Positions 42,007 through 51,063 of a stretch of 64,000 nt of DNA are shown in pieces. Source of the stretch: CAZMZW01 sp964571135 (GTDB taxonomy: Bacteria; Chloroflexota; Anaerolineae; Anaerolineales; Anaerolineaceae); assembly GCA_964571135.1 (NCBI GenBank), contig CAZMZW010000003.1, positions 186,001-250,000 of the forward strand. Direction: 5' to 3'. A program made the translations under genes and the position numbers. The stretch's first letter is position 1. Every line of letters begins with the position of its first letter. The notes under the pieces are model-generated. The model did not search any database. It had not been told where the DNA came from and saw nothing but the letters and a program-made list of their open reading frames with translations.

Positions 42007-44433
42007 ATGGCAGAAAATAAAACGGTGATCCTGCCGATCACCGGAATGACCTGTGCGAATTGTGTTGCCACAATTGAGCGCAGTTTACATAAGCTCGATG
42101 GCGTTGAGCAGGCTAGTGTCAATCTATCCTCGGAACGCGCAACTGTGGGCTTTGATAGTAAAAAGTTACAGCTTGGGGATATTATCGCGAAAGTCCAGAA
42201 AGCTGGCTACGATGTGGCGCATGCAGATGCGGATTTCTTACTCAAACGTTTGGGTGACATCAATGATGCTCACCGCCTCGAAGAAACCTTAAAGAAAATC
42301 GAAGGTGTTGAGGATGTCCAGGTGAATCTTTCCACTGAAAAAGTGCATATTGTCTATATTCCCACTCTGGTAAGCCAGCACGAATTACGTCAAAAGATTT
42401 CTGCTTCCGGGTTTGAACCTGTAATCCTGGGTGGTGAATCAGAGGATGCAGAAGCATTGGCGCGCGAAAAAGAAATTAACAACCAGCGTAAAATGCTCAT
42501 CCTGGGGTTGGTTTTCACCATCCCCTTGTTTTTGTTGTCGATGGGACGGGATTTGATGTTGATTCCCCGTGATATCGGCCATGCCATGTGGTTTGATTGG
42601 ATCTTATTTGCACTGGCCACTCCCGTCCAATTTATTGTAGGAGCTCAATATTATGTTGGCGCGTTCAAAGCGCTAATGAATCGTTCTGCCAATATGGATG
42701 TCTTGATTGCGCTGGGATCATCTGCGGCATATTTCTATTCCATTCCGGTGATTCTTGGATGGCTGCCAGGTCACGCGTATTTCGAGACCGCGGCGGTCAT
42801 AATCACTTTGATAAGGGTGGGGAAGTTCCTGGAAGCGAGGGCTAAAGGGAAGACCAGTGAAGCGATCAAGAAATTACTGAATTTACGCCCAAAATCCGCT
42901 CATGTTATTCGCAATAACCAGGAAATTGAACTTCCAGTGGATGATGTAACAGTGGGAGATATTGTGATCGTACGACCTGGCGAAAAAATTGCGGTCGACG
43001 GCGTGGTCATTGAAGGACGCACAGCCGTGGATGAATCCATGCTGACTGGTGAATCTTTGCCGGTGGAAAAGAAAGTTGGCGATAATGTTATCGGAGCTAC
43101 TCTTAACAAAATGGGGATGATCAAGTTTGAGGCAGTCAAGGTTGGACGGGAAACTGCTTTGGCTCAAATCGTGAAATTGGTTGAAGAAGCTCAGGGCAGC
43201 AAAGCCCCCATCCAGAAATTGGCAGATCAGGTGTCCAATATCTTTGTGCCGATAGTGATCGGGTTGGCTTTATTGACGTTTGCCTATTGGTATTTTCTAT
43301 CAAAAGCACCGATTCAAGTGGAAGGCGTCAGCATTTTTACCCGCGCCTTGATCAACATGGTGGCTGTGCTGGTGATCGCTTGTCCGTGTGCCATGGGTTT
43401 GGCCACCCCGACCGCGATCATGGTTGGGACTGGCAAGGGCGCTGAAAATGGCATCCTGTTCCGTTCGGCGGATGCGTTGGAGCGAGCTGGAAAAATTGAT
43501 ACCGTGGTGCTGGATAAAACGGGCACCATCACTAAAGGGCAGCCGGCAGTGACGAGCATTGTCTTGATCAAACCTGGATTAACTGAAATTGAACTTCTTC
43601 GCCTGGCTGCCAGCGTAGAAAAGGGCAGTGAGCATCCGCTGGGTGAAGCCCTGGTGGCTGAAGCAGGTAACCGAGGAATTAATCTATCCGATCCGCAAAA
43701 ATTTTCGGCTATTGCCGGTTTAGGAGTGACTGCTGATGTGGAAGGTCACCTTGTGATTGTTGGAAATTTACGGATGATGGAACAGAGCTCCATTTCGATC
43801 ACTGGAATTAAAAAAGAGCTGGATCAGTTGCAGAAAAAAGCCCAGACTGCTGTCCTGGTGGCTCTGGATAACCAGATGGCTGGCATTGTTTCGATAGCGG
43901 ACCCCATCAAAGTAGAATCCAAAAAGGCTGTGCAGGAAATGCTTAAAATGGGCTTGAAGGTGGTTATGCTTACCGGTGACAACCTGCTTACTGCAAAAAG
44001 CATCGCCGCCCAGGTGGGTATTACAGATATTCTGGCTGAAGTAATGCCTGGTGAGAAAGTGGCAAAAGTTAAGGCATTGCAGCAAGATAAGAAAGCAGTT
44101 GCCATGGTCGGGGATGGAGTGAATGATGCACCCGCGCTGGCTCAGGCGGATGTTGGTTTAGCTATCGGCACAGGAACTGACGTGGCCGTGGCGACTGCAC
44201 CGATCACTTTAATGAGCGGTGATTTACGCGGTGTGGCCAAAGCGATCAATCTCTCAAGAGGTACACTCAATACCATCCGCCAAAACCTATTCTGGGCGTT
44301 CTTTTATAATGTTATTTTGATCCCAGTTGCGGCAATGGGACTTCTAAACCCCATGCTGGCTGCCGGGGCAATGGCATTCAGCAGCGTGTTTGTGGTCACC
44401 AACAGTTTGCGCCTAAAAAACGTGAAATTGTAA
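42007..44433 (+). CDS. copA: Copper-exporting P1B-type ATPase CopA
   Basis: The 808-residue pump has an N-terminal HMA domain with C16/C19 (MTCANC). A second HMA-like domain (about 80-143) lacks the CxxC. Eight membrane helices follow, with CPCAMGLATP in helix 6 and TGES in the actuator domain. The phosphorylated D is in DKTGT, SEHPLG marks the nucleotide domain and GDGVNDAPAL completes the set. It uses ATP to export Cu(I). The CPC motif and CsoR control make copper the substrate. The degenerate second domain may act as a spacer. Confidence 0.95.
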   Translation: MAENKTVILPITGMTCANCVATIERSLHKLDGVEQASVNLSSERATVGFDSKKLQLGDIIAKVQKAGYDVAHADADFLLKRLGDINDAHRLEETLKKIEGVEDVQVNLSTEKVHIVYIPTLVSQHELRQKISASGFEPVILGGESEDAEALAREKEINNQRKMLILGLVFTIPLFLLSMGRDLMLIPRDIGHAMWFDWILFALATPVQFIVGAQYYVGAFKALMNRSANMDVLIALGSSAAYFYSIPVILGWLPGHAYFETAAVIITLIRVGKFLEARAKGKTSEAIKKLLNLRPKSAHVIRNNQEIELPVDDVTVGDIVIVRPGEKIAVDGVVIEGRTAVDESMLTGESLPVEKKVGDNVIGATLNKMGMIKFEAVKVGRETALAQIVKLVEEAQGSKAPIQKLADQVSNIFVPIVIGLALLTFAYWYFLSKAPIQVEGVSIFTRALINMVAVLVIACPCAMGLATPTAIMVGTGKGAENGILFRSADALERAGKIDTVVLDKTGTITKGQPAVTSIVLIKPGLTEIELLRLAASVEKGSEHPLGEALVAEAGNRGINLSDPQKFSAIAGLGVTADVEGHLVIVGNLRMMEQSSISITGIKKELDQLQKKAQTAVLVALDNQMAGIVSIADPIKVESKKAVQEMLKMGLKVVMLTGDNLLTAKSIAAQVGITDILAEVMPGEKVAKVKALQQDKKAVAMVGDGVNDAPALAQADVGLAIGTGTDVAVATAPITLMSGDLRGVAKAINLSRGTLNTIRQNLFWAFFYNVILIPVAAMGLLNPMLAAGAMAFSSVFVVTNSLRLKNVKL

Positions 44434-44442
44434 AATGAAATT

Positions 44443-44474
44443 AAATCCGATGGGAATGTAAACCATCGGATTTT
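44443..44474 (+). terminator. Intrinsic terminator of the copper operon
   Basis: An 11-bp perfect stem (AAATCCGATGG with CCATCGGATTT) has a 9-base loop and ends in T residues. Confidence 0.83.
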
Positions 44475-44531
44475 AAATTACGATGAAAACGGCATGATAG
44501 AATAATTACAAATCTCCAGTTGAGGATTCAC

Positions 44532-46538
44532 ATGGAAGCAAATTTAGATCTTCAAAATCGTGCAATTAACACCATCCGTTTCTTATCTGCCGATGCGGTT
44601 CAGAAAGCGAATTCAGGTCATCCGGGTCTACCAATGGGCTGTGCCGCCATCGCCTATACACTCTGGATGCGCCATCTCAAGGTCAATCCAAACAATCCTC
44701 TCTGGCCTGACCGCGACCGCTTTATTCTTTCTGGCGGCCACGGTTCCATGTTGTTATATAGTTTGCTTTATTTAAGCGGTTTTGACCTTCCTCTGGAAGA
44801 GCTTAAACAATTCCGTCAGTGGGGTAGCCGCACGCCTGGGCATCCGGAATGGGGCATTACCCCCGGAGTGGAAACAACCACTGGTCCGCTGGGGCAGGGT
44901 TTTGCCAATGGTGTTGGTATGGCAATCGCTGAAGCTCATCTTGCAGCAGAATTCAATCAGCCGGGACAAACAATTGTCGATCACTATACGTATGCCATTA
45001 TCACCGATGGGGATCTGATGGAAGGCATCACTTCGGAAGCGGCATCACTGGCTGGTCACCTGAAATTGGGAAAGCTTATTTATATTTATGATGACAACCG
45101 CATTACGATCGAAGGTTCAACCGATATTGCATTTACCGAAGACCGCGGTGCACGTTTTGCCGCTTACGGTTGGCATGTTTCATACGTCAAAGATGGAAAC
45201 GATGTGGAAGAGATCGATAGGGCGCTTCGAGAAGCAAAGAAAGATCCGAGACCTTCCCTGGTCATTTGCCGCACTCATATCGGTTTTGGGCTGCCTACCC
45301 GCCAGGATACAGAAAAAGCGCATGGTGAAGCGCCGGGTATGGAAGAATTGAATGGTGCCAAGCAAAAACTTGGCTGGCCGCTCGAACCATCTTTCTATGT
45401 TCCTGAGGATGTTCTTACCCATTTTCGTGAGATTTTCACGCATGGTAAAGTGTGGGAACAGGAATGGAATGACAAGATCAAAAGATATGACTCTGCATTT
45501 CCACAATTAGCGGCAGAATTTGACCGGAGGATCAATGACCGATTGCCTTCCGGTTGGGATAAAGACTTGCCTGTCTTTCCAACAGATCCAAAAGGTATCG
45601 CCTCGCGTCAATCGTCTTATTTGTTGATCAATGCCATAGCTGCCATATTACCGGAACTGATCGGCGGTTCAGCTGACCTTTCCCCTTCCAATAAAACCTG
45701 GATTGATAGCAGTATTGCTTTTCAATCAGAAACCCCCCTTGGCAGGAATTTTCATTTTGGGATACGTGAACATGCCATGGGCGCGATTGTCAATGGATTA
45801 GCGGTGCATAAGGGAGTTATTCCATTTGGTTCTACCTTTTTGGTTTTTTCAGATTATCTGCGTCCAGCCATACGCATCTCGGCTCTGTCCGCGATCCCCA
45901 GCATCTGGGTCTTCACGCATGACAGCATCGGCCTCGGCGAGGATGGACCCACCCATCAACCGGTGGAACATCTGGCAGCCTTGCGGGCCATTCCCGGTTT
46001 GAATGTCATTCGTCCGGTAGATGCCAACGAAGTGAGGGTAGCCTGGAAATTTGCAATTGAAAACAGAAAAGGTCCGACCGTTTTGGCTCTCAGCCGGCAG
46101 AATCTGCCAACAGTCGACCGTTTTATTTTTGCTCCGGCGGAAAACCTAATAAAAGGCGCGTATGTACTGGCCGACCTCGGTAAAGGCAAACCAGAGATTA
46201 TCCTGATGGCCAGTGGATCTGAAGTGGGCTTGATTATTGCAGCAGGAAACCAATTGGCAGCTGAAGGCCGCTCCGTCCGAGTCATTTCATTTCCTTCATG
46301 GGAATTATTTGCATCTCAGTCAGAAGAGTATAAAGAAAGCGTCTTTCCGAAGGCGATCAAGAAGCGTCTTTCGGTGGAAGCTGCAATTTCTATGGGCTGG
46401 AGGTGCTGGGTGGGAGATGAAGGCAAAATCATCGCACTAGACAATTATGCCCAATCAGCCCCAGGCGAGATTCTCTTTAAAGAATATGGATTTACAGTTG
46501 AAAACGTATTGAAAGAAGCTCGGGAGTTATTAAAATAG
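44532..46538 (+). CDS. tkt: Transketolase
   Basis: From the ATG at 44532 (GAGG at 6 bases; an in-frame TTG 12 bases earlier sits on the ribosome site) the enzyme has 668 residues, the normal size. It has the opening SADAVQKANSGHPGLPMG and the thiamine diphosphate motif GDGDLMEG-like ITDGDLMEGITSEA. The second-domain segments GIREHAMGAI and HDSIGLGEDGPTHQP also match. It moves two-carbon units between sugar phosphates in the pentose phosphate pathway. rpiB follows after 7 bases, so the two steps are co-expressed. Confidence 0.95.
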   Translation: MEANLDLQNRAINTIRFLSADAVQKANSGHPGLPMGCAAIAYTLWMRHLKVNPNNPLWPDRDRFILSGGHGSMLLYSLLYLSGFDLPLEELKQFRQWGSRTPGHPEWGITPGVETTTGPLGQGFANGVGMAIAEAHLAAEFNQPGQTIVDHYTYAIITDGDLMEGITSEAASLAGHLKLGKLIYIYDDNRITIEGSTDIAFTEDRGARFAAYGWHVSYVKDGNDVEEIDRALREAKKDPRPSLVICRTHIGFGLPTRQDTEKAHGEAPGMEELNGAKQKLGWPLEPSFYVPEDVLTHFREIFTHGKVWEQEWNDKIKRYDSAFPQLAAEFDRRINDRLPSGWDKDLPVFPTDPKGIASRQSSYLLINAIAAILPELIGGSADLSPSNKTWIDSSIAFQSETPLGRNFHFGIREHAMGAIVNGLAVHKGVIPFGSTFLVFSDYLRPAIRISALSAIPSIWVFTHDSIGLGEDGPTHQPVEHLAALRAIPGLNVIRPVDANEVRVAWKFAIENRKGPTVLALSRQNLPTVDRFIFAPAENLIKGAYVLADLGKGKPEIILMASGSEVGLIIAAGNQLAAEGRSVRVISFPSWELFASQSEEYKESVFPKAIKKRLSVEAAISMGWRCWVGDEGKIIALDNYAQSAPGEILFKEYGFTVENVLKEARELLK

Positions 46539-46545
46539 GTGGAAA

Positions 46546-46998
46546 ATGCTTATAGCCGTTGCTAGCGACCATGGGGGTTTCCCACTCAAAGGACGAATTC
46601 TGAAAGCCATCGAATCCTTTGGGCATGAGGTAATCGATCTGGGCACTTTTAATTCGGATAAAGTTGATTATCCGGATTATGCCCAAAAAGTCGGTGAGGC
46701 GATTCTATCCGGGAAAGTGGAGAGGGGCGTGGTGATCTGTGGATCTGGGGTGGGCGCCTGCATTGCAGCAAATAAGATGAAGGGAATTTATGCCTGCGTT
46801 TGCCATGATACTTATTCAGCTCACCAGGGTGTGGAACATGATAATATGAATGTTCTCTGCATGGGAGCACGCATCGTCGGGGATGAGTTGGCGGCAGAGA
46901 TCGTGAAGAATTTTCTATCAGCAAAATTCCTTAATTCTGGTAATTACCTCAGACGATTTGAAAAGATACAGAAAATCGAAAATCAGCAATCCGAATAG
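46546..46998 (+). CDS. rpiB: Ribose-5-phosphate isomerase B
   Basis: The 150-residue protein has ASDHGGFPLKGRI, the CGSGVGACIAANK active-site loop with the catalytic cysteine and HDTYSAHQGVEHDN. It interconverts ribose-5-phosphate and ribulose-5-phosphate. A glycine-rich CGTGxG loop is read here as CGSGVG, which is within the RpiB/LacAB family. It follows tkt by 7 bases. No hairpin follows, and beyond it the sequence becomes much more AT-rich. Confidence 0.94.
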   Translation: MLIAVASDHGGFPLKGRILKAIESFGHEVIDLGTFNSDKVDYPDYAQKVGEAILSGKVERGVVICGSGVGACIAANKMKGIYACVCHDTYSAHQGVEHDNMNVLCMGARIVGDELAAEIVKNFLSAKFLNSGNYLRRFEKIQKIENQQSE

Positions 46999-47417
46999 AA
47001 TGAAGAAATCTGCTTTCTGTATTTGATAATTATTAAATAACATTGGTTTATTGAATGTTCTTATTATATGACTCCAGTCTTTTTTTAGGGCTGTGATTCT
47101 GCCAAACACGATTGAAACGGTGTAAAAGTCAAGTGGATAAAAAAAACCGATTCCAATGGCTTGATGTCTGACAAATAATCCTTTATGTCTGTTTGTAAAA
47201 AGAAACAATGTCTTGAATGGTTTTTTCACGGATGACCCTGATTTTTTCATCCACTGAATGTATTTATATTTAGTCCCGCCACTTCAAATTCGCCGTAAAA
47301 ATAACACATGCATTCTTCAGAATCATAATTATTTGTTGTCTCATTTAGTTATATAATTTAATTACGCAACTAGAAAGTATTTTAATAATTAAAATAATAT
47401 ATAGAAATTAAAAACCT
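46999..47417. other. 419-bp AT-rich gap without a convincing gene
   Basis: This stretch has no long frame with coding character. The longest is a minus-strand frame that overlaps the rpiB 3' end and has no ribosome site. I see no tRNA cloverleaf, terminator or repeat. The last 80 bases are very AT-rich and could hold a promoter for the orphan gene at 47418. The change in base composition begins here. Confidence 0.6.
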
Positions 47418-48155
47418 ATGGCAAAAGATCTCGAATTCCAAGATGGCGTATTAAATCATAAATATTTAAAGATTATTTCAGAAGATTATTTTGGTTCATT
47501 TTCTATTTCTCAAAACAACAATTATATTATTACATGGCAAGACGGTTACTTAGAAAAAAATGATAATAAAGATGAACAAGAACCAGATTTTAAAAACGAA
47601 AGAATAATATTCAAAAAAGAGATTCATGAAGGTGTATTTTTAGTCGCCTCTGAAATAAATGAGTTTCAAAATGAAGGAATAGATTTTAGAAAATACAAAT
47701 GGTCTCCGGGTAAATATTATTTATTAGAAAATGAAAAAGTGAAAATAAAAGGAAGGTGTGACAGACCTCAAAATGGGGATGTTGCTAATAATGGATGTTT
47801 TGTTTTGAACAATAGGAAATCATTCGCAAAAGATTTATCTGGGGAATTATTAATATTTAATAATATTGGTGAAATATTAATAAGGAAGAAATTCGATGCA
47901 AATATAATAAACAATAAAATTTCGAAAAATGGCGGACATGTGTTATGCCAATTGGCCCATAGTCCATCTAAAGACAGTGATACGATTGTTTTTTTTAATG
48001 TAAATGAAAGACGACAAGTCTGGCAAGTTACTCATCCTTATGGGGGAGCTGATTCCTATGAATTGGATGATTTTAATAAAATAATAAGCCTTATTTTGAA
48101 AAATAAAGGAATATATCAATATTCTTACGAAGGTGATTATCTAGGTAAAAAATAA
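47418..48155 (+). CDS. Uncharacterised AT-rich orphan protein, beta-strand-rich
   Basis: The 245-residue protein is not recognised. It has no signal peptide or membrane helix and is rich in Asn, Lys, Ile and Asp. Several short beta-strand pairs (for example NNNYIITWQDGYLE, GDYLG, IYQYSYEGDYL) give it a propeller-like look. No catalytic motif is visible. Base and codon use are far more AT-rich than the neighbours (many AAT, AAA, ATA codons). It is flanked by AT-rich gaps and lacks a ribosome site. These are signs of recent transfer, though the function is unknown. An incomplete WD/PQQ-type repeat protein is one guess. Confidence 0.6.
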   Translation: MAKDLEFQDGVLNHKYLKIISEDYFGSFSISQNNNYIITWQDGYLEKNDNKDEQEPDFKNERIIFKKEIHEGVFLVASEINEFQNEGIDFRKYKWSPGKYYLLENEKVKIKGRCDRPQNGDVANNGCFVLNNRKSFAKDLSGELLIFNNIGEILIRKKFDANIINNKISKNGGHVLCQLAHSPSKDSDTIVFFNVNERRQVWQVTHPYGGADSYELDDFNKIISLILKNKGIYQYSYEGDYLGKK

Positions 48156-48213
48156 TTTGAAATTTTTCAAAATACAAATTTATAATTTATATCTTCCGAG
48201 TTAAGAGACTGTT

Positions 48214-49167
48214 GTGATCAAAAATAATCTATCACCATTTGCATCTGTTCATATATTATCGGAAAACCTAATTCAGAATTCCACAGATTTATTGACTATC
48301 GACCCATCCGTCGTTTCTGGATTGTTGAACCAGAATTTGGAAAAATTTCAATCCCACCGCACTGAGAATCTCCTCTCCACTCCCTGGCTTTCCTGGGAAT
48401 GTGAGTTAGGTCTCTGCCTTTTCTTTAATTCGGCAAATTTTTGTTATCGGGATCCTTCCAGCGGAAAAGAGTATCACTATATGACCCGCGATCGACGCTT
48501 ATTAAAGCGTACAGCTGCTTTTTTTACTGCTTTGTCAGAATCTGGCCTGGATTGGAATAATTTGATTCAGGTTGCCGCTCTTTCCCCGGCAAGCTGGCTG
48601 GAACTAACCCAATTAGGTGAAAATAATATTCTTTACCTTGGACTGGAAAGACGCGAGCGTATTGTTGGTTTGGCTAAATTCCTGATAAAAATGGGAATTG
48701 AGACCGTTTCAGGTTTTATCGAAATAAACAATTTTGATTCCCAAAAATTAATTCGGGTCTTGATCGAAAGTGGATTTTTTAAGGATGAATTTCTCAAGCG
48801 CGCCCAGGTGGCGCTCAAGATGATTGATGCCGTCTTAGATGTGCGCAATGGCAAGGGATTGAATGGGATTGACCAGCTCACCTGCATGGCTGATTACCGC
48901 ATCCCGCAGGTTTTTTATAATCTGGATGCAGTTAAGCTCTCCCCTGACCTCGAAGGACAATTGATCCGCCATGAACCAGTATTATCGGGCAGCCGAGTTG
49001 AGCTTGCCCTGCGTGCAACCGTTATTGTCATTGGTTTGCAGCTCGCCAAAATGATGGGCATAAACGAAGCTGAAGTGGACACTCTTCTCTGGGAATACTC
49101 TCAGCAAATGGATAAGACCGATCAAATGAAGATCCCGCATATGCTGGTGGCAACAGATAAATATTAA
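48214..49167 (+). CDS. Queuosine salvage protein (Qng1/DUF2419 family)
   Basis: The 317-residue protein resembles the queuosine 5'-phosphate N-glycosylase/hydrolase family. It has the characteristic WECELGLCLFFNSANFCYRD segment, the ADYRIPQVFYNL motif with the catalytic aspartate, and the late IPHMLVATDKY. Members release queuine base from queuosine 5'-phosphate so that it can be put back into tRNA. The start is a GTG at 48214 with a weak AAGAG upstream. Base composition is back to that of the window. No other queuosine genes are near. Confidence 0.82.
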   Translation: MIKNNLSPFASVHILSENLIQNSTDLLTIDPSVVSGLLNQNLEKFQSHRTENLLSTPWLSWECELGLCLFFNSANFCYRDPSSGKEYHYMTRDRRLLKRTAAFFTALSESGLDWNNLIQVAALSPASWLELTQLGENNILYLGLERRERIVGLAKFLIKMGIETVSGFIEINNFDSQKLIRVLIESGFFKDEFLKRAQVALKMIDAVLDVRNGKGLNGIDQLTCMADYRIPQVFYNLDAVKLSPDLEGQLIRHEPVLSGSRVELALRATVIVIGLQLAKMMGINEAEVDTLLWEYSQQMDKTDQMKIPHMLVATDKY

Positions 49168-49228
49168 TCTTCGAGTATTTCCCTGGTTTTGAAAGTATAA
49201 TGTTCCAATCTTTTTCTAGGAGTAAATG

Positions 49229-49669
49229 ATGAAAGCGTTAGTTATTTATGATTCTATTTATGGCAATACCAAAAAAATTGCTGAAACCGTTGCCGCTGAA
49301 CTTGGCAAGGGTGTAAAAATGGTCACTGTTTCTGATTTCAGTAACAAGGACCTTACCGGGATTGATCTGCTGGTGGTTGGCAGCCCAATTCTTGGCTGGA
49401 GGCCTTCGGAGAAAACCGGAAAATTATTAGCTGCACTAGAAGCCGGAGAATTAAAAGGCATCAAAGCAGCTGCTTTTGATACACGGGTAAGGCTCTTCAT
49501 TCATGGGGACGCGGCCAAGAAGATTGCCGAAAGTCTGAGGAAGGCAGGAGCAGAAATTGTAGCTGAACCATGTGGTTTTATCGTCGAGGGTAGAGAAGGA
49601 CCCCTGGCTAATGATGCAGTTGCAAAAGCCAAAGAATGGGCAGCATCCATAAAGACTAAAATAAAATAG
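49229..49669 (+). CDS. Flavodoxin-like protein
   Basis: From the second of two tandem ATGs (AGGAG 6 bases upstream) the protein has 146 residues. SIYGNTKKIA is the FMN phosphate-binding loop and SPILGWRPSEK the second FMN loop. It is a small cytoplasmic FMN protein that could carry low-potential electrons. The acidic loop typical of classical flavodoxins is weaker, so a domain with another role (such as a WrbA- or FprA-like partner) is possible. A strong terminator follows. Confidence 0.85.
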   Translation: MKALVIYDSIYGNTKKIAETVAAELGKGVKMVTVSDFSNKDLTGIDLLVVGSPILGWRPSEKTGKLLAALEAGELKGIKAAAFDTRVRLFIHGDAAKKIAESLRKAGAEIVAEPCGFIVEGREGPLANDAVAKAKEWAASIKTKIK

Positions 49670-49686
49670 CTATTTCAGCGACGAAT

Positions 49687-49712
49687 AAGGCGGCGAGGAT
49701 GCCGCCTTTTTT
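49687..49712 (+). terminator. Intrinsic terminator after the flavodoxin gene
   Basis: AAGGCGGC pairs with GCCGCCTT through a 6-base loop and runs into six T residues. Confidence 0.92.
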
Positions 49713-49901
49713 CGTAAAATGATAAAGGGATTATGACTATACTCGGTCCGATCCATTCCCTGTTTTTAGAAATATTATTCCTTTCGCTCTGATTGAAATT
49801 GCAAACTTAAAAAAAGGGAATTCTTAATATTTCTTTAGTAGAATATGCCCAATTTTATTATCATTGGTCATATTAATAAACCATTCAAAGGATGCAATTA
49901 G

Positions 49902-50882
49902 GTGAGTACAATGACAAAAAGCTTTATAAATAATCTCAAAGTGATTACCCGGGTTGAATTTATCCCTGCAAATTCAGCATCGGTCATCATCGGTTTTGCC
50001 TGGGCGATAGGAATGCATGAAATCCTGGGCATGGGTACTATTGGATTTTTGATATTTTTATTTTTCGTTTTATCTTCAGTAGGAACACTTGGAGCGCACT
50101 GGAATAGTTACAGTGATTATGAACTGGATCAGGATGACCCTTTGAAAAAAGAATTGCACTCAAGTTTGCTCGAAGTAGGAAAAGAAAAGCTTCTTAAAAT
50201 AATTTGGTTTGAGGTATTCCTTTCAGGACTTATTTTCGCCATTTTTTGGCTGAATCACTCCAATTGGACACTTATTGTGATTTGGCTGACCGCGTTAATT
50301 CTGGCGTTTGCTTATTCCATGCCTCCTTTCAGGTTTAAAGCAAGGGGAATTCTTGCTTTCATCTCTCTCTGCATGGTTTTGAGTGTTCTGCCTGTCTTGT
50401 TTGTCTATATAAGCACTAATCCGACTCTAAGTACCGGCTTTCTCATTTTTTTATTAGGACATACACTGATCATCTATAGTCTGATCATCCCCACTGAGAT
50501 CCGCGATTTTTTTGTTGATGAGAGCCATGGTGTAAAAACGATGACCGTTTGGCTGGGATTGAAAATGGCATCCACTTTAGCGCTTGTTTTATTATTGATC
50601 GGGACTGTACTCGTGGTGGGTAGTTATTCTGCCAGTGATCTTTTTAGTCATAACCCGCTGATGTTCATTTTCCTATTCATTATTATCTCTGCCAATGGAA
50701 TTGTGTTCACCAAATTTCTCAAATTGCGGAAATATATTTTTCAATCAATTGATAAAAGCCAGGATTCTATTAAAAATGCAATTGAACTGGCGGCTGATAA
50801 TCCCAAATGGATCACGATATCCTCCATGGGGTCCTTGTCAATTGCTGTAATTACTATCCTGGGTAAATTATTACTGAAATAA
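49902..50882 (+). CDS. UbiA-family prenyltransferase
   Basis: The 326-residue protein has about nine membrane helices. The first aspartate-rich loop is NSYSDYELDQDD and the second is in IRDFFVDE, so both diphosphate-Mg sites are kept in modified form. UbiA enzymes attach a polyprenyl chain to an aromatic or glycerol acceptor (quinones, lipids, chlorophylls). The acceptor cannot be named, but a polyprenyl synthase lies in this window. The start is a GTG 9 bases after AAGGA; an ATG nine bases later is the alternative. The last 50 residues before the C-terminal helix are longer than in MenA. Confidence 0.8.
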   Translation: MSTMTKSFINNLKVITRVEFIPANSASVIIGFAWAIGMHEILGMGTIGFLIFLFFVLSSVGTLGAHWNSYSDYELDQDDPLKKELHSSLLEVGKEKLLKIIWFEVFLSGLIFAIFWLNHSNWTLIVIWLTALILAFAYSMPPFRFKARGILAFISLCMVLSVLPVLFVYISTNPTLSTGFLIFLLGHTLIIYSLIIPTEIRDFFVDESHGVKTMTVWLGLKMASTLALVLLLIGTVLVVGSYSASDLFSHNPLMFIFLFIIISANGIVFTKFLKLRKYIFQSIDKSQDSIKNAIELAADNPKWITISSMGSLSIAVITILGKLLLK

Positions 50883-50972
50883 AGATTACCATAGCTATTT
50901 GATATTAAAAAACTTCACACATCAAAATGTGAGAGATCTGCAAAAGGTGCTCCGAGATTGAAAGGGGTAAAT

Positions 50973-51002
50973 AAAAAACCTCCCCTAGTGAAGAAGGGGA
51001 GG
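50973..51002 (-). terminator. Terminator of the ABC exporter operon
   Basis: The stem CCTCCCCT with AGGGGAGG (50979-51002) is followed on the minus strand by six U residues. It ends the marR-ABC operon. Confidence 0.75.
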
Positions 51003-51063
51003 CAAGATATTAGTAAAATTCTCCTCCCCCTTATTCTTTTAGGAGAAGGTACGATTGGGTCTC

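Noticed and set aside
46918..47250. Minus-strand 110-residue frame after rpiB
   Set aside because: It overlaps the rpiB 3' end, has no ribosome site or recognisable family, and lies in AT-poorly conserved sequence with no coding pattern.
49713..49901. Short frame beginning ATGACTATACTC at 49733
   Set aside because: It is 19 codons long, has no homologous look and lies in a promoter-like gap.
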